DNA of 64,000 nucleotides from assembly GCA_024398815.1 (NCBI GenBank), contig JAKSIL010000008.1, positions 39,520 to 103,519 of the forward strand. Reading direction: 5' to 3'. Source of the stretch: Fibrobacter sp. (GTDB taxonomy: Bacteria; Fibrobacterota; Fibrobacteria; Fibrobacterales; Fibrobacteraceae). Made by a program: the position numbers and the translations under genes. The notes beneath the pieces were generated by a model, which ran no database searches, had not been told where the DNA came from, and saw nothing but the letters and a program-made list of their open reading frames with translations. This document shows positions 27,836 to 36,345 of the stretch, piece after piece; the stretch's first letter is position 1; the number at the start of each line of letters is the position of its first letter.

Positions 27836-30292
27836 ATGAAGTTTTTCAAGGGTTTTGCCAATATCGCCAGTTTACTTGCGATCAGTTCAACACCAGCATT
27901 CATCGCCTGCGGCGACGACAACTCCCCGACAAGCGATTTAAAAAATTTGGAATACGCAGACATTGTAGAAAGTTCCTATAACGATTTGCCCAAGTGCATA
28001 AGCAAGCGTGAAGGGTTGGAAGCCTATGTCAAGGACGAAAAAGTCATGTACGTCTGCGAAGACGGCGAATGGGTTTCAGATTCCGAAATAAGCAGCGTCA
28101 ACGGTTCCAGCAGTTCAAAGAAAAAAGACAAGAACGGCAACGACGATGATTCCGACGACAGCGGAAGCAGCAAAGGAAAGTCCAGCAGTTCCAAAAAGTC
28201 CGGAGACGGTTCTAGCGAAGACGGCGACGCCGACAGCAACGATGATGGTGACGACGGCGAAGACGATGTCTATTACGAAGACGACACCGACGACCAAAAC
28301 GACCTTGACGAAGCTCTATACTTTATAACCATCAGCGGATTCGCCCAAGCGGGAATCTTTGTACAAGGATCTCCCGTCAAATTCTATGAAGTAACAGACA
28401 CAAGGACTCTTGAGACCGGCAGGGAATACCAGGGACAAATAACTTTTTTACCCCAAAAAGGCGATCGCCAGGACTCGACCGATTTTTATCTAATCTCCCA
28501 AGTCAACACCTCCAAGAGATTTGCCATCGTAGAAGTCAAGGGAATCGTCCAGAATAATATTACAAACATTCTCTCCCCAGACACCATCACACTTAAAGCT
28601 ATTGTGGATATAAACCAAGAACCCAAAAATGTAAATTTGTTCACCCATCTTGAATACGAACGAGTCGTCAACTTGCTCGGCAAAGGCATGAGCCTTACCA
28701 AGGCAAAGAAAAAAGCCTTTACCGAACTCATCAAGCACTTTGACTTGTCTTCCGACGAGAAAATCGATTCAAACAGAGCCGGATCAGAATTTTTGGATTT
28801 TAACGGAAAAACCGATTATGACGGAGTCCTCTGCGCATCCAGTCTACTTTCTTTAAACGTCGGCTCGATGGACGATTTTTCAAAAACGATCAAAGAACTT
28901 GCCGACGATTTCAAAACTGACGGAAAAATCGGGAACAAAAAATCAACGATAAAAGCCGCAGACTTTTTCCTTCCCTACTTAATATATTACCAAGCAAAAA
29001 GCAACAACTTTCAAAATCACACCCTCCGCAATATGGATTTAAAAACCACATGCCGCAATTCGCTCAAAAAATTCATCGAAAAAACATACGGCATCGATAA
29101 TTGCGAAAATAGTGAAAACTGGGGGAAGATCTATCCCATCAAAAACGAATTCAGTTCTTACGTTGAAGACAAAACATATCTGTATTGCACGGATTCAGGC
29201 ACTGTGACATTCGCAAGCGACCTTCAAAAAGACACCTACGGTTGGGAACCCGGAGAACCCGGTGAATTCAAAGCCGGAGACGTCACCGGCAAAACATACG
29301 CTTTCACCACAGGCGCGTACGGTTGGAAATGGAGGGAAACCAACGAGGAAGACCTCAGTATGGGTGTATGCACAAGAGCAGTCGAGCTCGATAAAAACAA
29401 AAACGTTGTTCAATACAACGGAAAATGGTACTTCTGCACTAATTATACCTGGCGTTCCGCAGACGATTACATTACCAGCGGAGTCGACTCCTGGCCCGCA
29501 GGCGAAGACGGAGAAGTCAAGGAAGCTGACATTAACAGCTACATCTACGACGAAACCATGGAACAGTGGGTCTTGAAAACCCGGAGTAGTCAAGTCAACG
29601 AAGACTACGGTGGTTGCACCCAGAAAAAAATCGGACAAATCTTTGGAGATGTCTACTGCGACTCGTCGCGCACTTGGAATAGTTTCACCACCACCTGGAA
29701 TCCGTTTATCGACAAAGACTACTACTTGAACCCGGATGTAGAATACAGCACCTTGACAGACCCTCGCGACAAGCAAACATACAAGACAGTCGTCGTCGGA
29801 GACAAGGAGTGGATGGCGCAAAGTTTGAACTACAAACCCGCAAGCGGTATCAAGACATACTGTTACTACTTCAACGAAGACCTCTGCAAGAACGGCGGAA
29901 GATTCTACACTTGGGAAGACGCCCTCAAAATCTGCCCGGAAGGTTGGCACCTTCCCTCGGAGAAAGAGTGGACGGACGCGGTCAACTCAGCCCCCGGTTC
30001 ATCGAACGATGAAAAAATTAACAGTTTCAAAAGCACTTACGGTTGGAGACTTTCATACAAAGAAGAAGAAAACAATGGAACAAACACCACTGGAATGACA
30101 TTCCTTCCCATAGGATATGGCACTATACATAAAGACACTATTAGTTGGAGAGACATCAACATCAAGGCTATTTTCTGGACAACGACAGAATCTAGTAGGG
30201 AAAATTACGTCAAAACAATTGAAGAATATCTTATGAATAACGAAGGTGACCCGAGGTCAGACCTACTCCAAGTCCGCTGCGTCCGCGACTAG
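27836..30292 (+). CDS. FISUMP-domain surface lipoprotein
   Basis: 818 residues. A lipoprotein signal ends in TPAFIACGDD, with the lipid cysteine near residue 25. An acidic Ser/Asp/Lys low-complexity linker follows (about 88-155), then a mixed domain (about 160-420). Next come two similar segments, GWEPGEPGEFKAGDVTGKTY and SWPAGEDGEVKEADINSYIY, each with flanking cysteines (about 450-590). The C-terminus (about 650-818) is a FISUMP domain (TIGR02145), with YKTVVVGDKEWMAQSLNY, GRFYTWEDALKICPEGWHLPS and a final LLQVRCVRD. This domain is the best taxonomic marker in the window. The function of the family is not established; adhesion or substrate binding at the surface is a guess. Confidence 0.85.
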   Translation: MKFFKGFANIASLLAISSTPAFIACGDDNSPTSDLKNLEYADIVESSYNDLPKCISKREGLEAYVKDEKVMYVCEDGEWVSDSEISSVNGSSSSKKKDKNGNDDDSDDSGSSKGKSSSSKKSGDGSSEDGDADSNDDGDDGEDDVYYEDDTDDQNDLDEALYFITISGFAQAGIFVQGSPVKFYEVTDTRTLETGREYQGQITFLPQKGDRQDSTDFYLISQVNTSKRFAIVEVKGIVQNNITNILSPDTITLKAIVDINQEPKNVNLFTHLEYERVVNLLGKGMSLTKAKKKAFTELIKHFDLSSDEKIDSNRAGSEFLDFNGKTDYDGVLCASSLLSLNVGSMDDFSKTIKELADDFKTDGKIGNKKSTIKAADFFLPYLIYYQAKSNNFQNHTLRNMDLKTTCRNSLKKFIEKTYGIDNCENSENWGKIYPIKNEFSSYVEDKTYLYCTDSGTVTFASDLQKDTYGWEPGEPGEFKAGDVTGKTYAFTTGAYGWKWRETNEEDLSMGVCTRAVELDKNKNVVQYNGKWYFCTNYTWRSADDYITSGVDSWPAGEDGEVKEADINSYIYDETMEQWVLKTRSSQVNEDYGGCTQKKIGQIFGDVYCDSSRTWNSFTTTWNPFIDKDYYLNPDVEYSTLTDPRDKQTYKTVVVGDKEWMAQSLNYKPASGIKTYCYYFNEDLCKNGGRFYTWEDALKICPEGWHLPSEKEWTDAVNSAPGSSNDEKINSFKSTYGWRLSYKEEENNGTNTTGMTFLPIGYGTIHKDTISWRDINIKAIFWTTTESSRENYVKTIEEYLMNNEGDPRSDLLQVRCVRD

Positions 30293-30326
30293 CAAGTAAA
30301 GATTGATTCTTGAAGGATTCAAAAAA

Positions 30327-30358
30327 GGCAGGGTCTAAAAAGATCCTGCCAATTTTTT
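30327..30358. terminator. Intrinsic terminator after the FISUMP gene
   Basis: GGCAGGGTC (30327-30335) pairs with GATCCTGCC (30342-30350), one G-U pair, 6-base loop, followed by AATTTTTTCT. A run of A on the other side means it may also stop the convergent GH11 transcript. Confidence 0.85.
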
Positions 30359-30388
30359 CTATCAAAGAACGGCGCTATTTCAGCAGCG

Positions 30389-31510
30389 CTATTTCGTAAC
30401 GCGGACGGGCTTGACCAAGCCATCCTTTTTGACCATGTAAACCTGGGCTTTTCCGAACTTTGCATAAATGGCATCGTTCAGCGAAGTGCCATCGGCGAGA
30501 AGAACCTTGCCCATGTACTTGCCGAGCATGTTGAACACCTGGAATTCGCCGGCCGTCACAGAGAACTTTGCAGCCGTGTGAATGGCGATGGTGGAATCAC
30601 CTGGAGTAATGGGAGCCGCATCGGCACTTGAAGTCGGGAGAGCCTCTGCGCTAGATGTCGGGAGAACTTCGGCACTGGATTCCGGAGTCGCATCGGCGCT
30701 GGATTCCGGTTCGGCAGCACTGGACTTGGCAGCTTCTTCTGCGGCAATCGTGTTCGCATCCTGCATGCGCAAGACGTTGAAATCGATCTTGCCCGTAGCG
30801 CCGCCACCGGCTTCGACAAGGAGTTTCGCTTCGTAGAGTTTTCCCTTGAAGCCATACTTTTCCCAAGCCTTCATGTGAGCCGTAATATCGATATGGCCGC
30901 ACTGGCGGGCATTACGACGGACGCTGAAATACTGCGTGAACGTTTCGTTGTGATCCAAAATGGAAGGGGCGTTATAGCGGGTGTTGGTGTAAATATCGTA
31001 CGTTTCGCCGTCCACCTGGACTTCCCCCACCCTGTTCCCAGGATTCGGCTTGCCACCGAACCAGTCGTCGGTGATGTAGTATTCGGAGAGCGGTTCCTGC
31101 GTCCAGCCGTAGATACCGATATAGGAATAGCTTGCGTTACCGGACTGCTTCGTGAACTTGTAATCTGCGGTGATTGGGCTCAGTTCCTGGTACGTCTTGT
31201 CGCTATTGTACTTGAGACCTACGCGAGCGAGGAAGTCGTTGGAGCCATTCCATTCGGCGGAGAACGTTCCATCCTGATAGTAGGTCATGGAATTGTTGCC
31301 GCCCTGGTACCAAATTTCGTAATGGTAGATGGAATTGGGGATGGCATCCTTGACGCTCACGTCACTTTTGCCAGGGTTTCTCGTACCCTCACCCGTATGG
31401 CCGCCCTGTTCCTTACAGGCGTCAAAATCGTCAGCCAAAGCACTTGTTGCACACAACCCGAAAGCAAGAATAACACCTGCCTTCAGAACTCCAGAAATTT
31501 TGTTACCCAT
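30389..31510 (-). CDS. GH11 endo-1,4-beta-xylanase
   Basis: 373 residues from the ATG at 31510, which has AGGAGG 4 bases upstream; the longer frame to 31582 lacks a start signal. Signal peptide cleavage is likely near ALA-DDF. A single GH11 jelly-roll domain (about 35-250) shows YHYEIWYQGG, YGWTQEPLSEYYITDDW (nucleophile Glu143), QYFSVRR and LLVEAGGGATG (acid/base Glu233). The aspartate two residues after the nucleophile block (TDDW) is unlike the common DSW. A linker of five SSAxxxP-type repeats joins a C-terminal beta module (about 310-373, EFQVFNMLGKYMGKV) resembling the tail of the GH5 enzyme. Secreted; cuts xylan. Confidence 0.93.
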   Translation of the reverse strand: MGNKISGVLKAGVILAFGLCATSALADDFDACKEQGGHTGEGTRNPGKSDVSVKDAIPNSIYHYEIWYQGGNNSMTYYQDGTFSAEWNGSNDFLARVGLKYNSDKTYQELSPITADYKFTKQSGNASYSYIGIYGWTQEPLSEYYITDDWFGGKPNPGNRVGEVQVDGETYDIYTNTRYNAPSILDHNETFTQYFSVRRNARQCGHIDITAHMKAWEKYGFKGKLYEAKLLVEAGGGATGKIDFNVLRMQDANTIAAEEAAKSSAAEPESSADATPESSAEVLPTSSAEALPTSSADAAPITPGDSTIAIHTAAKFSVTAGEFQVFNMLGKYMGKVLLADGTSLNDAIYAKFGKAQVYMVKKDGLVKPVRVTK

Positions 31511-31648
31511 TTGTCCTCCTGAAACAAAATTTGAGTCCATACACCCTTGATACCATTTAACGATTGCCGAAATTGGCAACAACCAAACACTTGAAATAAA
31601 GATATTACTTCAAAAAAGATTTTTCAAGTCAGGCAAATGAAAAAAAGC
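31511..31648 (-). promoter_or_regulatory. GH11 upstream region
   Basis: 138 bases between panC and the GH11 gene on the same strand. It carries the AGGAGG site of GH11 at 31515-31520 and AT-rich sequence upstream. A separate promoter is likely because panC belongs to a biosynthetic operon, but no boxes are clear. Confidence 0.35.
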
Positions 31649-32500
31649 CTAATTCAATTCGATATTGTCAATGAGGCGGGTCTTTCCGAAGAACGCAGCG
31701 ACGAGAATGACCACCTTGGCATCGGCAGGGAGCGCCCCTGCAAACTTTTGGAGGTCCTTCTGGTTCACCACTTCCACGTACTGCACCTGGCCACGGTTCG
31801 CAAGAATCGACTTGATGACGCAATCGCGCAAAAGAGCCACGCGGCGTTCGCCCTTTTCAAAAAGGTCCTTGGCCGTTTTAAGTCCTTCGCTAATGCTAAG
31901 CGCCTGCTTGCGTTCCAACTCGTTCAAGTACTCGTTGCGGCTCGAAAGGGCGAGGCCCGAAGCTTCGCGAACAATCTTCACGCGGTGAATCTTGATGTCG
32001 AAATTCAAGTCACGCACCATGCGTTCAATCAGGAACACCTGCTGGTAGTCCTTTTCGCCAAAGTAGGCATGGTCCGCACCGGAGATGAGGAACAGCTTGG
32101 AGACGACGGTGAGCACACCACGGAAATGGCCCGGACGGTAGGCTCCGCAATACATGCACTCCAGCGCTTCGTCGCGGACCAAGGTCAGCGGGTCGCCTTC
32201 GGGGTACATTTCGGCAACCGACGGAGCGAACACGAAATCGGCTCCGATGGATTCCGCCAGCTTGGCGTCGGCTTCGAGGCGCTTGGGATACTTGTCCAGG
32301 TCCTCGTTCTTGCCAAACTGGATTGGGTTCAAGAATACGCTAACAACAGTCACATCGCAATCTTTCACCGATTCCTTGATCAAGGCGCCATGACCGTCAT
32401 GGAGCGCTCCCATCGTAGGAACGAGGCCGATTGTCTTGCCCTGTCTCGCAAGGGGCTTGAGAGCCGCGCGAAGAGCATCGATTGACTTGATTACTTGCAT
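31649..32500 (-). CDS. panC: Pantothenate synthetase
   Basis: 283 residues, normal length. Joins pantoate and beta-alanine with ATP to make pantothenate in the cytosol. The nucleotide-binding motif PTMGALHDGHGALI (HxGH) and the KMSKS-like VKIVREASGLALSSRNEYL are intact, as is YFGEKDYQQ. It lies 12 bases downstream of the deoxynucleoside kinase gene and is the third gene of a folK-kinase-panC operon, a vitamin and nucleotide cluster seen in several phyla. Confidence 0.97.
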   Translation of the reverse strand: MQVIKSIDALRAALKPLARQGKTIGLVPTMGALHDGHGALIKESVKDCDVTVVSVFLNPIQFGKNEDLDKYPKRLEADAKLAESIGADFVFAPSVAEMYPEGDPLTLVRDEALECMYCGAYRPGHFRGVLTVVSKLFLISGADHAYFGEKDYQQVFLIERMVRDLNFDIKIHRVKIVREASGLALSSRNEYLNELERKQALSISEGLKTAKDLFEKGERRVALLRDCVIKSILANRGQVQYVEVVNQKDLQKFAGALPADAKVVILVAAFFGKTRLIDNIELN

Positions 32501-32512
32501 TATAATACCTTC

Positions 32513-33166
32513 TTACTTGATTTCGGGAACAAAGTATGTGGTTTGTCGCGGACATTCCGCAATGGCGTCGAGGACCATCTGCAAATGGCTCTCGTTATGA
32601 ACAAAGTCTATGTTGTCTGTATTTATGATGAGCACCGGAGCGTCGGTGTAGTGCCAAAAATGGTGGTCGTAGCGTTCCTGCAAATCCTTGAGGTACGTCC
32701 CTTCGATGGACTTTTCCATGGATCTTCCGCGGCTTTTGATGCGGTTCAAAAGCGTGGGGATGCTTGCCTGCAGGTAAACCACCAGGTCGGGTTTGGGCAT
32801 GTCGCGGCTGAGCGCTTTCGACACGGCCTCGTACATGGCGTACTCGCTATCGTTCACCAGGTTCTGGGCGGCAAAGATCTGGTCCTTGTCGTAGGTGTAG
32901 TCGCTCACCAAAAGCTCGTGGAAAAGATCGCTCTGCAAAGCGGAATTCTGCAACTGCTTGTGGCGGTCGAGCAAAAAGAACAGCTGGGTCTGGAATGCGT
33001 AAGCGTCCCTGTTTTCGTAAAACTTTTCAAGGAAGGGGTTTTCCTCGTAGTTTTCCTCGATGCACAGGGCGTTCCAGCGCTCGGCAATCAAGCGAGCGAG
33101 AGTCGTCTTGCCGACCCCGATGACGCCTTCGATTGCCAAAAAATGTACACCTTTATCTGTAAGCAT
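32513..33166 (-). CDS. Deoxynucleoside kinase family protein
   Basis: 217 residues from the ATG at 33166; the longer frame reaching 33316 lies inside folK and adds no signal. P-loop IEGVIGVGKTTLA (about 12-24), the DYTYDKDQIFA region and an arginine-rich lid (NRIKSRGRSMEKSIEGTYL) match the deoxyadenosine/deoxyguanosine kinase family, which phosphorylates salvaged deoxynucleosides. Its ATG overlaps the folK stop (TAATG), implying coupling. The base preference cannot be told from sequence. Confidence 0.9.
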   Translation of the reverse strand: MLTDKGVHFLAIEGVIGVGKTTLARLIAERWNALCIEENYEENPFLEKFYENRDAYAFQTQLFFLLDRHKQLQNSALQSDLFHELLVSDYTYDKDQIFAAQNLVNDSEYAMYEAVSKALSRDMPKPDLVVYLQASIPTLLNRIKSRGRSMEKSIEGTYLKDLQERYDHHFWHYTDAPVLIINTDNIDFVHNESHLQMVLDAIAECPRQTTYFVPEIK

Positions 33167-33705
33167 TACGATTCCTCCCCGGTGACGGTGCGGAACGGAA
33201 TTTTCCCTTCCCGTGAAAGCAAGTCGGCAAGCATGTCCTTTACGGTCTTTCCGCTCAGTGGGTCTCGCCAATCTGGACCAATATCGTTCAACGGCACAAG
33301 CACGAACTGCCTGCACGGGACCTGCTCGTGAGGAATGGTGGGCCTTCCGGTAGTCACCCTGTTCCCGTAATAAAGCAAGTCCAAGTCAATTTCCCTGGAA
33401 TTCCAGTGTCCACGAGGCTTACGCCCCAAAAGCAGCTCGGCGCCTTTGAGATAGTAAAGGAGACGCGTGGGCGTACCTGAATACCAAAAACTCACGACCT
33501 GGTTAAAATAAGGACCCTGCCCTTCCGGTCCAACCGGGGGCGTTTCGTAAATAGGGCTTTCGAGCCAACCACCCTTCGCTATACGGCGAAGCATGTCGCG
33601 CCCTTCGGCCAAACGGCTAGAACGGGGAGCGAGGTTGCTGCCCAAGGCAATGAATACGCGGTCCAAAGATTCCACACCCTTAATATAGATATTCAACATG
33701 TCCAA
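33166..33705 (-). CDS. folK: 6-hydroxymethyl-7,8-dihydropterin pyrophosphokinase
   Basis: 179 residues. HPPK of folate synthesis: transfers pyrophosphate from ATP to the pterin alcohol. Motifs present: FIALGSNLAPR near the N-terminus, SPIYETPPVGPEGQGPYFNQV, and the metal-binding GHWNSREIDLDLLYYG, with IPHEQVPCRQFVLVPL. The start is either 33705 or the in-frame ATG at 33699. It is first in the folK-kinase-panC operon, divergent from rho. Confidence 0.95.
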   Translation of the reverse strand: MDMLNIYIKGVESLDRVFIALGSNLAPRSSRLAEGRDMLRRIAKGGWLESPIYETPPVGPEGQGPYFNQVVSFWYSGTPTRLLYYLKGAELLLGRKPRGHWNSREIDLDLLYYGNRVTTGRPTIPHEQVPCRQFVLVPLNDIGPDWRDPLSGKTVKDMLADLLSREGKIPFRTVTGEES

Positions 33706-33790
33706 AAACTGTCATCCTCCACCAAAAAGGCGAACTTAAGACCTGCTTGTGCAATTTTTTCGTAAAAAAAACAAAAAAGGGCTTTTTTTT

Positions 33791-33819
33791 ATGACAAACT
33801 CCAAATTTTTATGTATCTT
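33791..33819 (+). promoter_or_regulatory. Candidate sigma-70-like promoter of rho
   Basis: ATGACA (33791-33796) and TATCTT (33814-33819) are separated by 17 bases, a close match to the TTGACA/TATAAT pattern. It would give a leader of about 130 bases before rho. Found by eye only; the AT-rich context makes chance matches likely. Confidence 0.35.
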
Positions 33820-33872
33820 ATGGGGCGTTCAAGAGGAACAATTTTTCCCTCCCCCATATTTTCTTTTATGTT

Positions 33873-33912
33873 CAGAATCCAAAAAAAATGGGTTCTGGAT
33901 TGAAAGTTTTTG
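33873..33912 (+). promoter_or_regulatory. Hairpin in the rho leader, possible attenuator
   Basis: CAGAATCC (33873-33880) pairs with GGGTTCTG (33890-33897), one G-U pair, around a nine-base A-rich loop, followed within a few bases by GTTTTT. It lies about 60 bases before the rho start. Rho is autoregulated through its leader in enterobacteria; whether this hairpin has a similar role is inference. Confidence 0.35.
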
Positions 33913-33955
33913 ATATATCCCCAAAATTTTATAACTATCAATAAGGAACTATACT

Positions 33956-36031
33956 GTGCCTAGAACAAAAAAGAACATTGATGAAGAAGTAGAAGTTTCC
34001 ATGCCGGTTGCCGAAGGCGAAGCTCCCGCTCCCAAAAAGCGCGGACGCACACCGAAAAAGGCGAAGGAAGATGCAGCTCCGGAAGCGGCACAGGGCTCCA
34101 GCATTCAAGAATCCGCCGCCCCTGCAGCAGAATCCGTAGCGCCCGCTCCCGTCGCAGAAGCAGTCGTTTCCGCAGCCTCGGAGAATCAACAAGCAGCTTC
34201 CGAAGTTCCCGCTGCAAAATCCGGGAAATTCGCTTTCAACCGCGAAGAAAAGCGCCGTAGATTCGAAGAAAGGCGCCGCAGGTTCGAAGAAGACCAAAAC
34301 AGGAACGAAAATAACGTACAACAGAACGAAGTTCCTGCATTCGATTCCCCGGTAAGCGATGTATTCGCCCAGGAAAACATTACCTTTACACCGGCCCCTA
34401 CGCCGAGCGAAGACACCCAGCAGTTCGAAGCCGGTGCCGCCGCTCCGCAGGCAAACGAGAATGCTCCCGCCGCAGAAGGCCAGAACAACAACAACAACAA
34501 TAACGGCCAGCAAGGCGACCAGAATTTCCGTCGTTTCAACAACAATAACAACCAGAACGGAAACAACCGCTTCAACAACAACAATAACAACAACCAGAAC
34601 GGAAACAACCGTTTTAACAACAACAAGTTCAACAAGTACAAGAACCGCCACAACCGCGGCAACCTCCCCCAGGACGACTTCCTGGATGAGAGCATTCAGT
34701 TGCCGCCTCCCGACCCCGAAAAGGTGGCAGCCGCACGCGCCAAATGGAAGGAACTCCGCGGACTTCCGATGTTTGAATTGCAGAGCAAGGCCGAAGAACT
34801 CGGAATCGTCGACTTCAAGAAAATGCGCAAGCAGGCCCTGGTGTACAGCATTCTTAGCGCCATCAGCGGCGAAGACTGCCCCATTTACACCGAAGGCGTT
34901 CTCGAAATCATCCCCGATGGCGGCCACGGATTCTTGCGCAACCCCGAACACAACTACCTCGCCGGCCCCGACGATATTTACATAAGCAAGAACATCATTC
35001 GCCGCTACGACCTCAAGATGGGCGACACCATCACGGGCCAGGTCCGCCAACCCCGCGAAGGCGAAAAATACTTCGCCCTTCTCCGCATCGATACCGTAAA
35101 CTTCGAAGTCCCCGAAAAGACAAAGCGCCGCGTGTCCTTCGAATACCTCACTCCGATCCACCCGATTGAACGCTTGAACCTGGAATTCGACACGCAGGAA
35201 TACAGCACCCGCTTGATGAACCTGTTCACGCCCATCGGAAAGGGCCAGCGCAGTATCGTGCTCGCTCCGCCCCGCACCGGTAAGACCGTTCTTTTGCAGA
35301 ACGTCACGAAGGCCATCACAGCGAACCATCCGGAAGTCAAGCTGATGGTTTTGCTGATTGACGAACGCCCCGAAGAAGTGACCGAAATGCGCAAGCTCAT
35401 CGACCGTCTCAAGGAAGAAGGCGCCAACCGCGGCAAGAACATCATGGCCGAAGTCCTCGCCTCTACATTCGACGAAGAACCGGGCCGACACATCAAGGTG
35501 GCAAGCCTCGTTCTTGAAAAGGCCAAGCGCTTGGTGGAACACGGCAACGACGTCGTGATTCTCCTGGACTCCATCACCCGCTTCGCTCGTGCGAACAACA
35601 TCGCCATCCCGCACTCCGGCAAGATTCTTTCGGGCGGTGTGGACGCCAACGCCATGCAGCTCCCCAAGAAGTTCTTCGGTGCCGCCCGTAAGATTGAAAA
35701 CGGCGGAAGCCTCACCATCATCGGCACGGCCCTTATCGAAACCGGCAGCCGCATGGACGAAGTGATTTTCGAAGAATTCAAGGGCACCGGCAACATGGAA
35801 CTCGTGCTCGACCGCCGTATCGCCGAAAAGCGCATCTGGCCCGCCATCGACATTTTCAAATCCGGTACCCGCAAGGAAGAATTGCTGCTTACCGAAGAGG
35901 AAATGCGCCGCGTCTGGATGCTGCGCAGATACATGCAGGACATGACTACTACGGAAATCATGGAATTCATGCGCGACAAGCTCAAACTCTTCAAAACCAA
36001 CATCGAACTACTTACTTCGATGAACGGCTAA
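33956..36031 (+). CDS. rho: Transcription termination factor Rho with long N-terminal extension
   Basis: 691 residues against about 420 for a standard Rho. A GTG start is used, with AAGGA 8 bases upstream. Residues 1 to about 250 are a low-complexity extension: an Ala/Pro/Glu-rich part, a basic Arg-rich stretch ([18 protein letters not shown] split around 97-115), then Asn runs with repeated NGNNRFNNN units (about 175-232). From about 265 onward it is normal Rho: the RNA-binding OB fold ([20 protein letters not shown]), Walker [11 protein letters not shown] (about 437), [14 protein letters not shown], and the Q/R loop region RFARANN with GGVDANAM. It is a homohexameric RNA-dependent helicase in the cytosol. 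Rho insertions of this kind are known in several phyla. Confidence 0.96.
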   Translation: MPRTKKNIDEEVEVSMPVAEGEAPAPKKRGRTPKKAKEDAAPEAAQGSSIQESAAPAAESVAPAPVAEAVVSAASENQQAASEVPAAKSGKFAFNREEKRRRFEERRRRFEEDQNRNENNVQQNEVPAFDSPVSDVFAQENITFTPAPTPSEDTQQFEAGAAAPQANENAPAAEGQNNNNNNNGQQGDQNFRRFNNNNNQNGNNRFNNNNNNNQNGNNRFNNNKFNKYKNRHNRGNLPQDDFLDESIQLPPPDPEKVAAARAKWKELRGLPMFELQSKAEELGIVDFKKMRKQALVYSILSAISGEDCPIYTEGVLEIIPDGGHGFLRNPEHNYLAGPDDIYISKNIIRRYDLKMGDTITGQVRQPREGEKYFALLRIDTVNFEVPEKTKRRVSFEYLTPIHPIERLNLEFDTQEYSTRLMNLFTPIGKGQRSIVLAPPRTGKTVLLQNVTKAITANHPEVKLMVLLIDERPEEVTEMRKLIDRLKEEGANRGKNIMAEVLASTFDEEPGRHIKVASLVLEKAKRLVEHGNDVVILLDSITRFARANNIAIPHSGKILSGGVDANAMQLPKKFFGAARKIENGGSLTIIGTALIETGSRMDEVIFEEFKGTGNMELVLDRRIAEKRIWPAIDIFKSGTRKEELLLTEEEMRRVWMLRRYMQDMTTTEIMEFMRDKLKLFKTNIELLTSMNG

Positions 36032-36345
36032 CAGCAAATCAAGCGCGGGAGCCTTGCTCACGCATTTGATTTGCGCAAGTCCGTGGATTGCGCAAGCAAT
36101 CCCACGGCTAGAAGCCGAGAGTCGCGAAAAAGGGTACTAAATAGGCATCAAGCCTCAATTTAGTACCCTTTTTCTTACTTTGTACGCAACACAAAGTAAG
36201 TTTTTCAAAGGAAAAAGGATACTAAACAAGCGCCAAGCCTATGTTTAGTACCCCTCTCTAGCAAAAAACGTCACTCAATTCAGCACCGCCACACGCATCC
36301 AAAGTCACTAATTTTATACATTTGTCAAAAAACAGGACAAACAAC
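36032..36345. other. Hairpin-rich spacer between rho and proC
   Basis: 314 bases without a gene. It holds an imperfect dyad at about 36092-36120 (CCGTGG...CCACGG), a long hairpin at 36127-36173, a perfect 10-base inverted repeat CTTACTTTGT/ACAAAGTAAG (36174-36183 with 36191-36200), and a weaker second version of the long hairpin (about 36215-36253). The first is the likely rho terminator. No tRNA or known RNA was recognised. Confidence 0.7.
36127..36173. terminator. Long rho terminator hairpin
   Basis: AAAAAGGGTACTAAA (36127-36141) pairs perfectly with TTTAGTACCCTTTTT (36159-36173). Inside, AGGC (36143-36146) pairs with GCCT (36152-36155). The T run makes it an intrinsic terminator. A related sequence, TACTAAACA...TGTTTAGTA, recurs at about 36219-36249. 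Confidence 0.8.

Noticed and set aside
34480..34650. Asn-run region of rho as a frameshift or sequencing artefact
   Set aside because: The frame runs unbroken from the GTG through the extension into a complete Rho core, and N-rich Rho extensions are known in several phyla.
33938..35614. 558-codon antisense frame over rho
   Set aside because: Its long Val/Leu runs are the reverse reading of the Asn and Ala codon repeats of Rho. No ribosome site and no recognisable domain.
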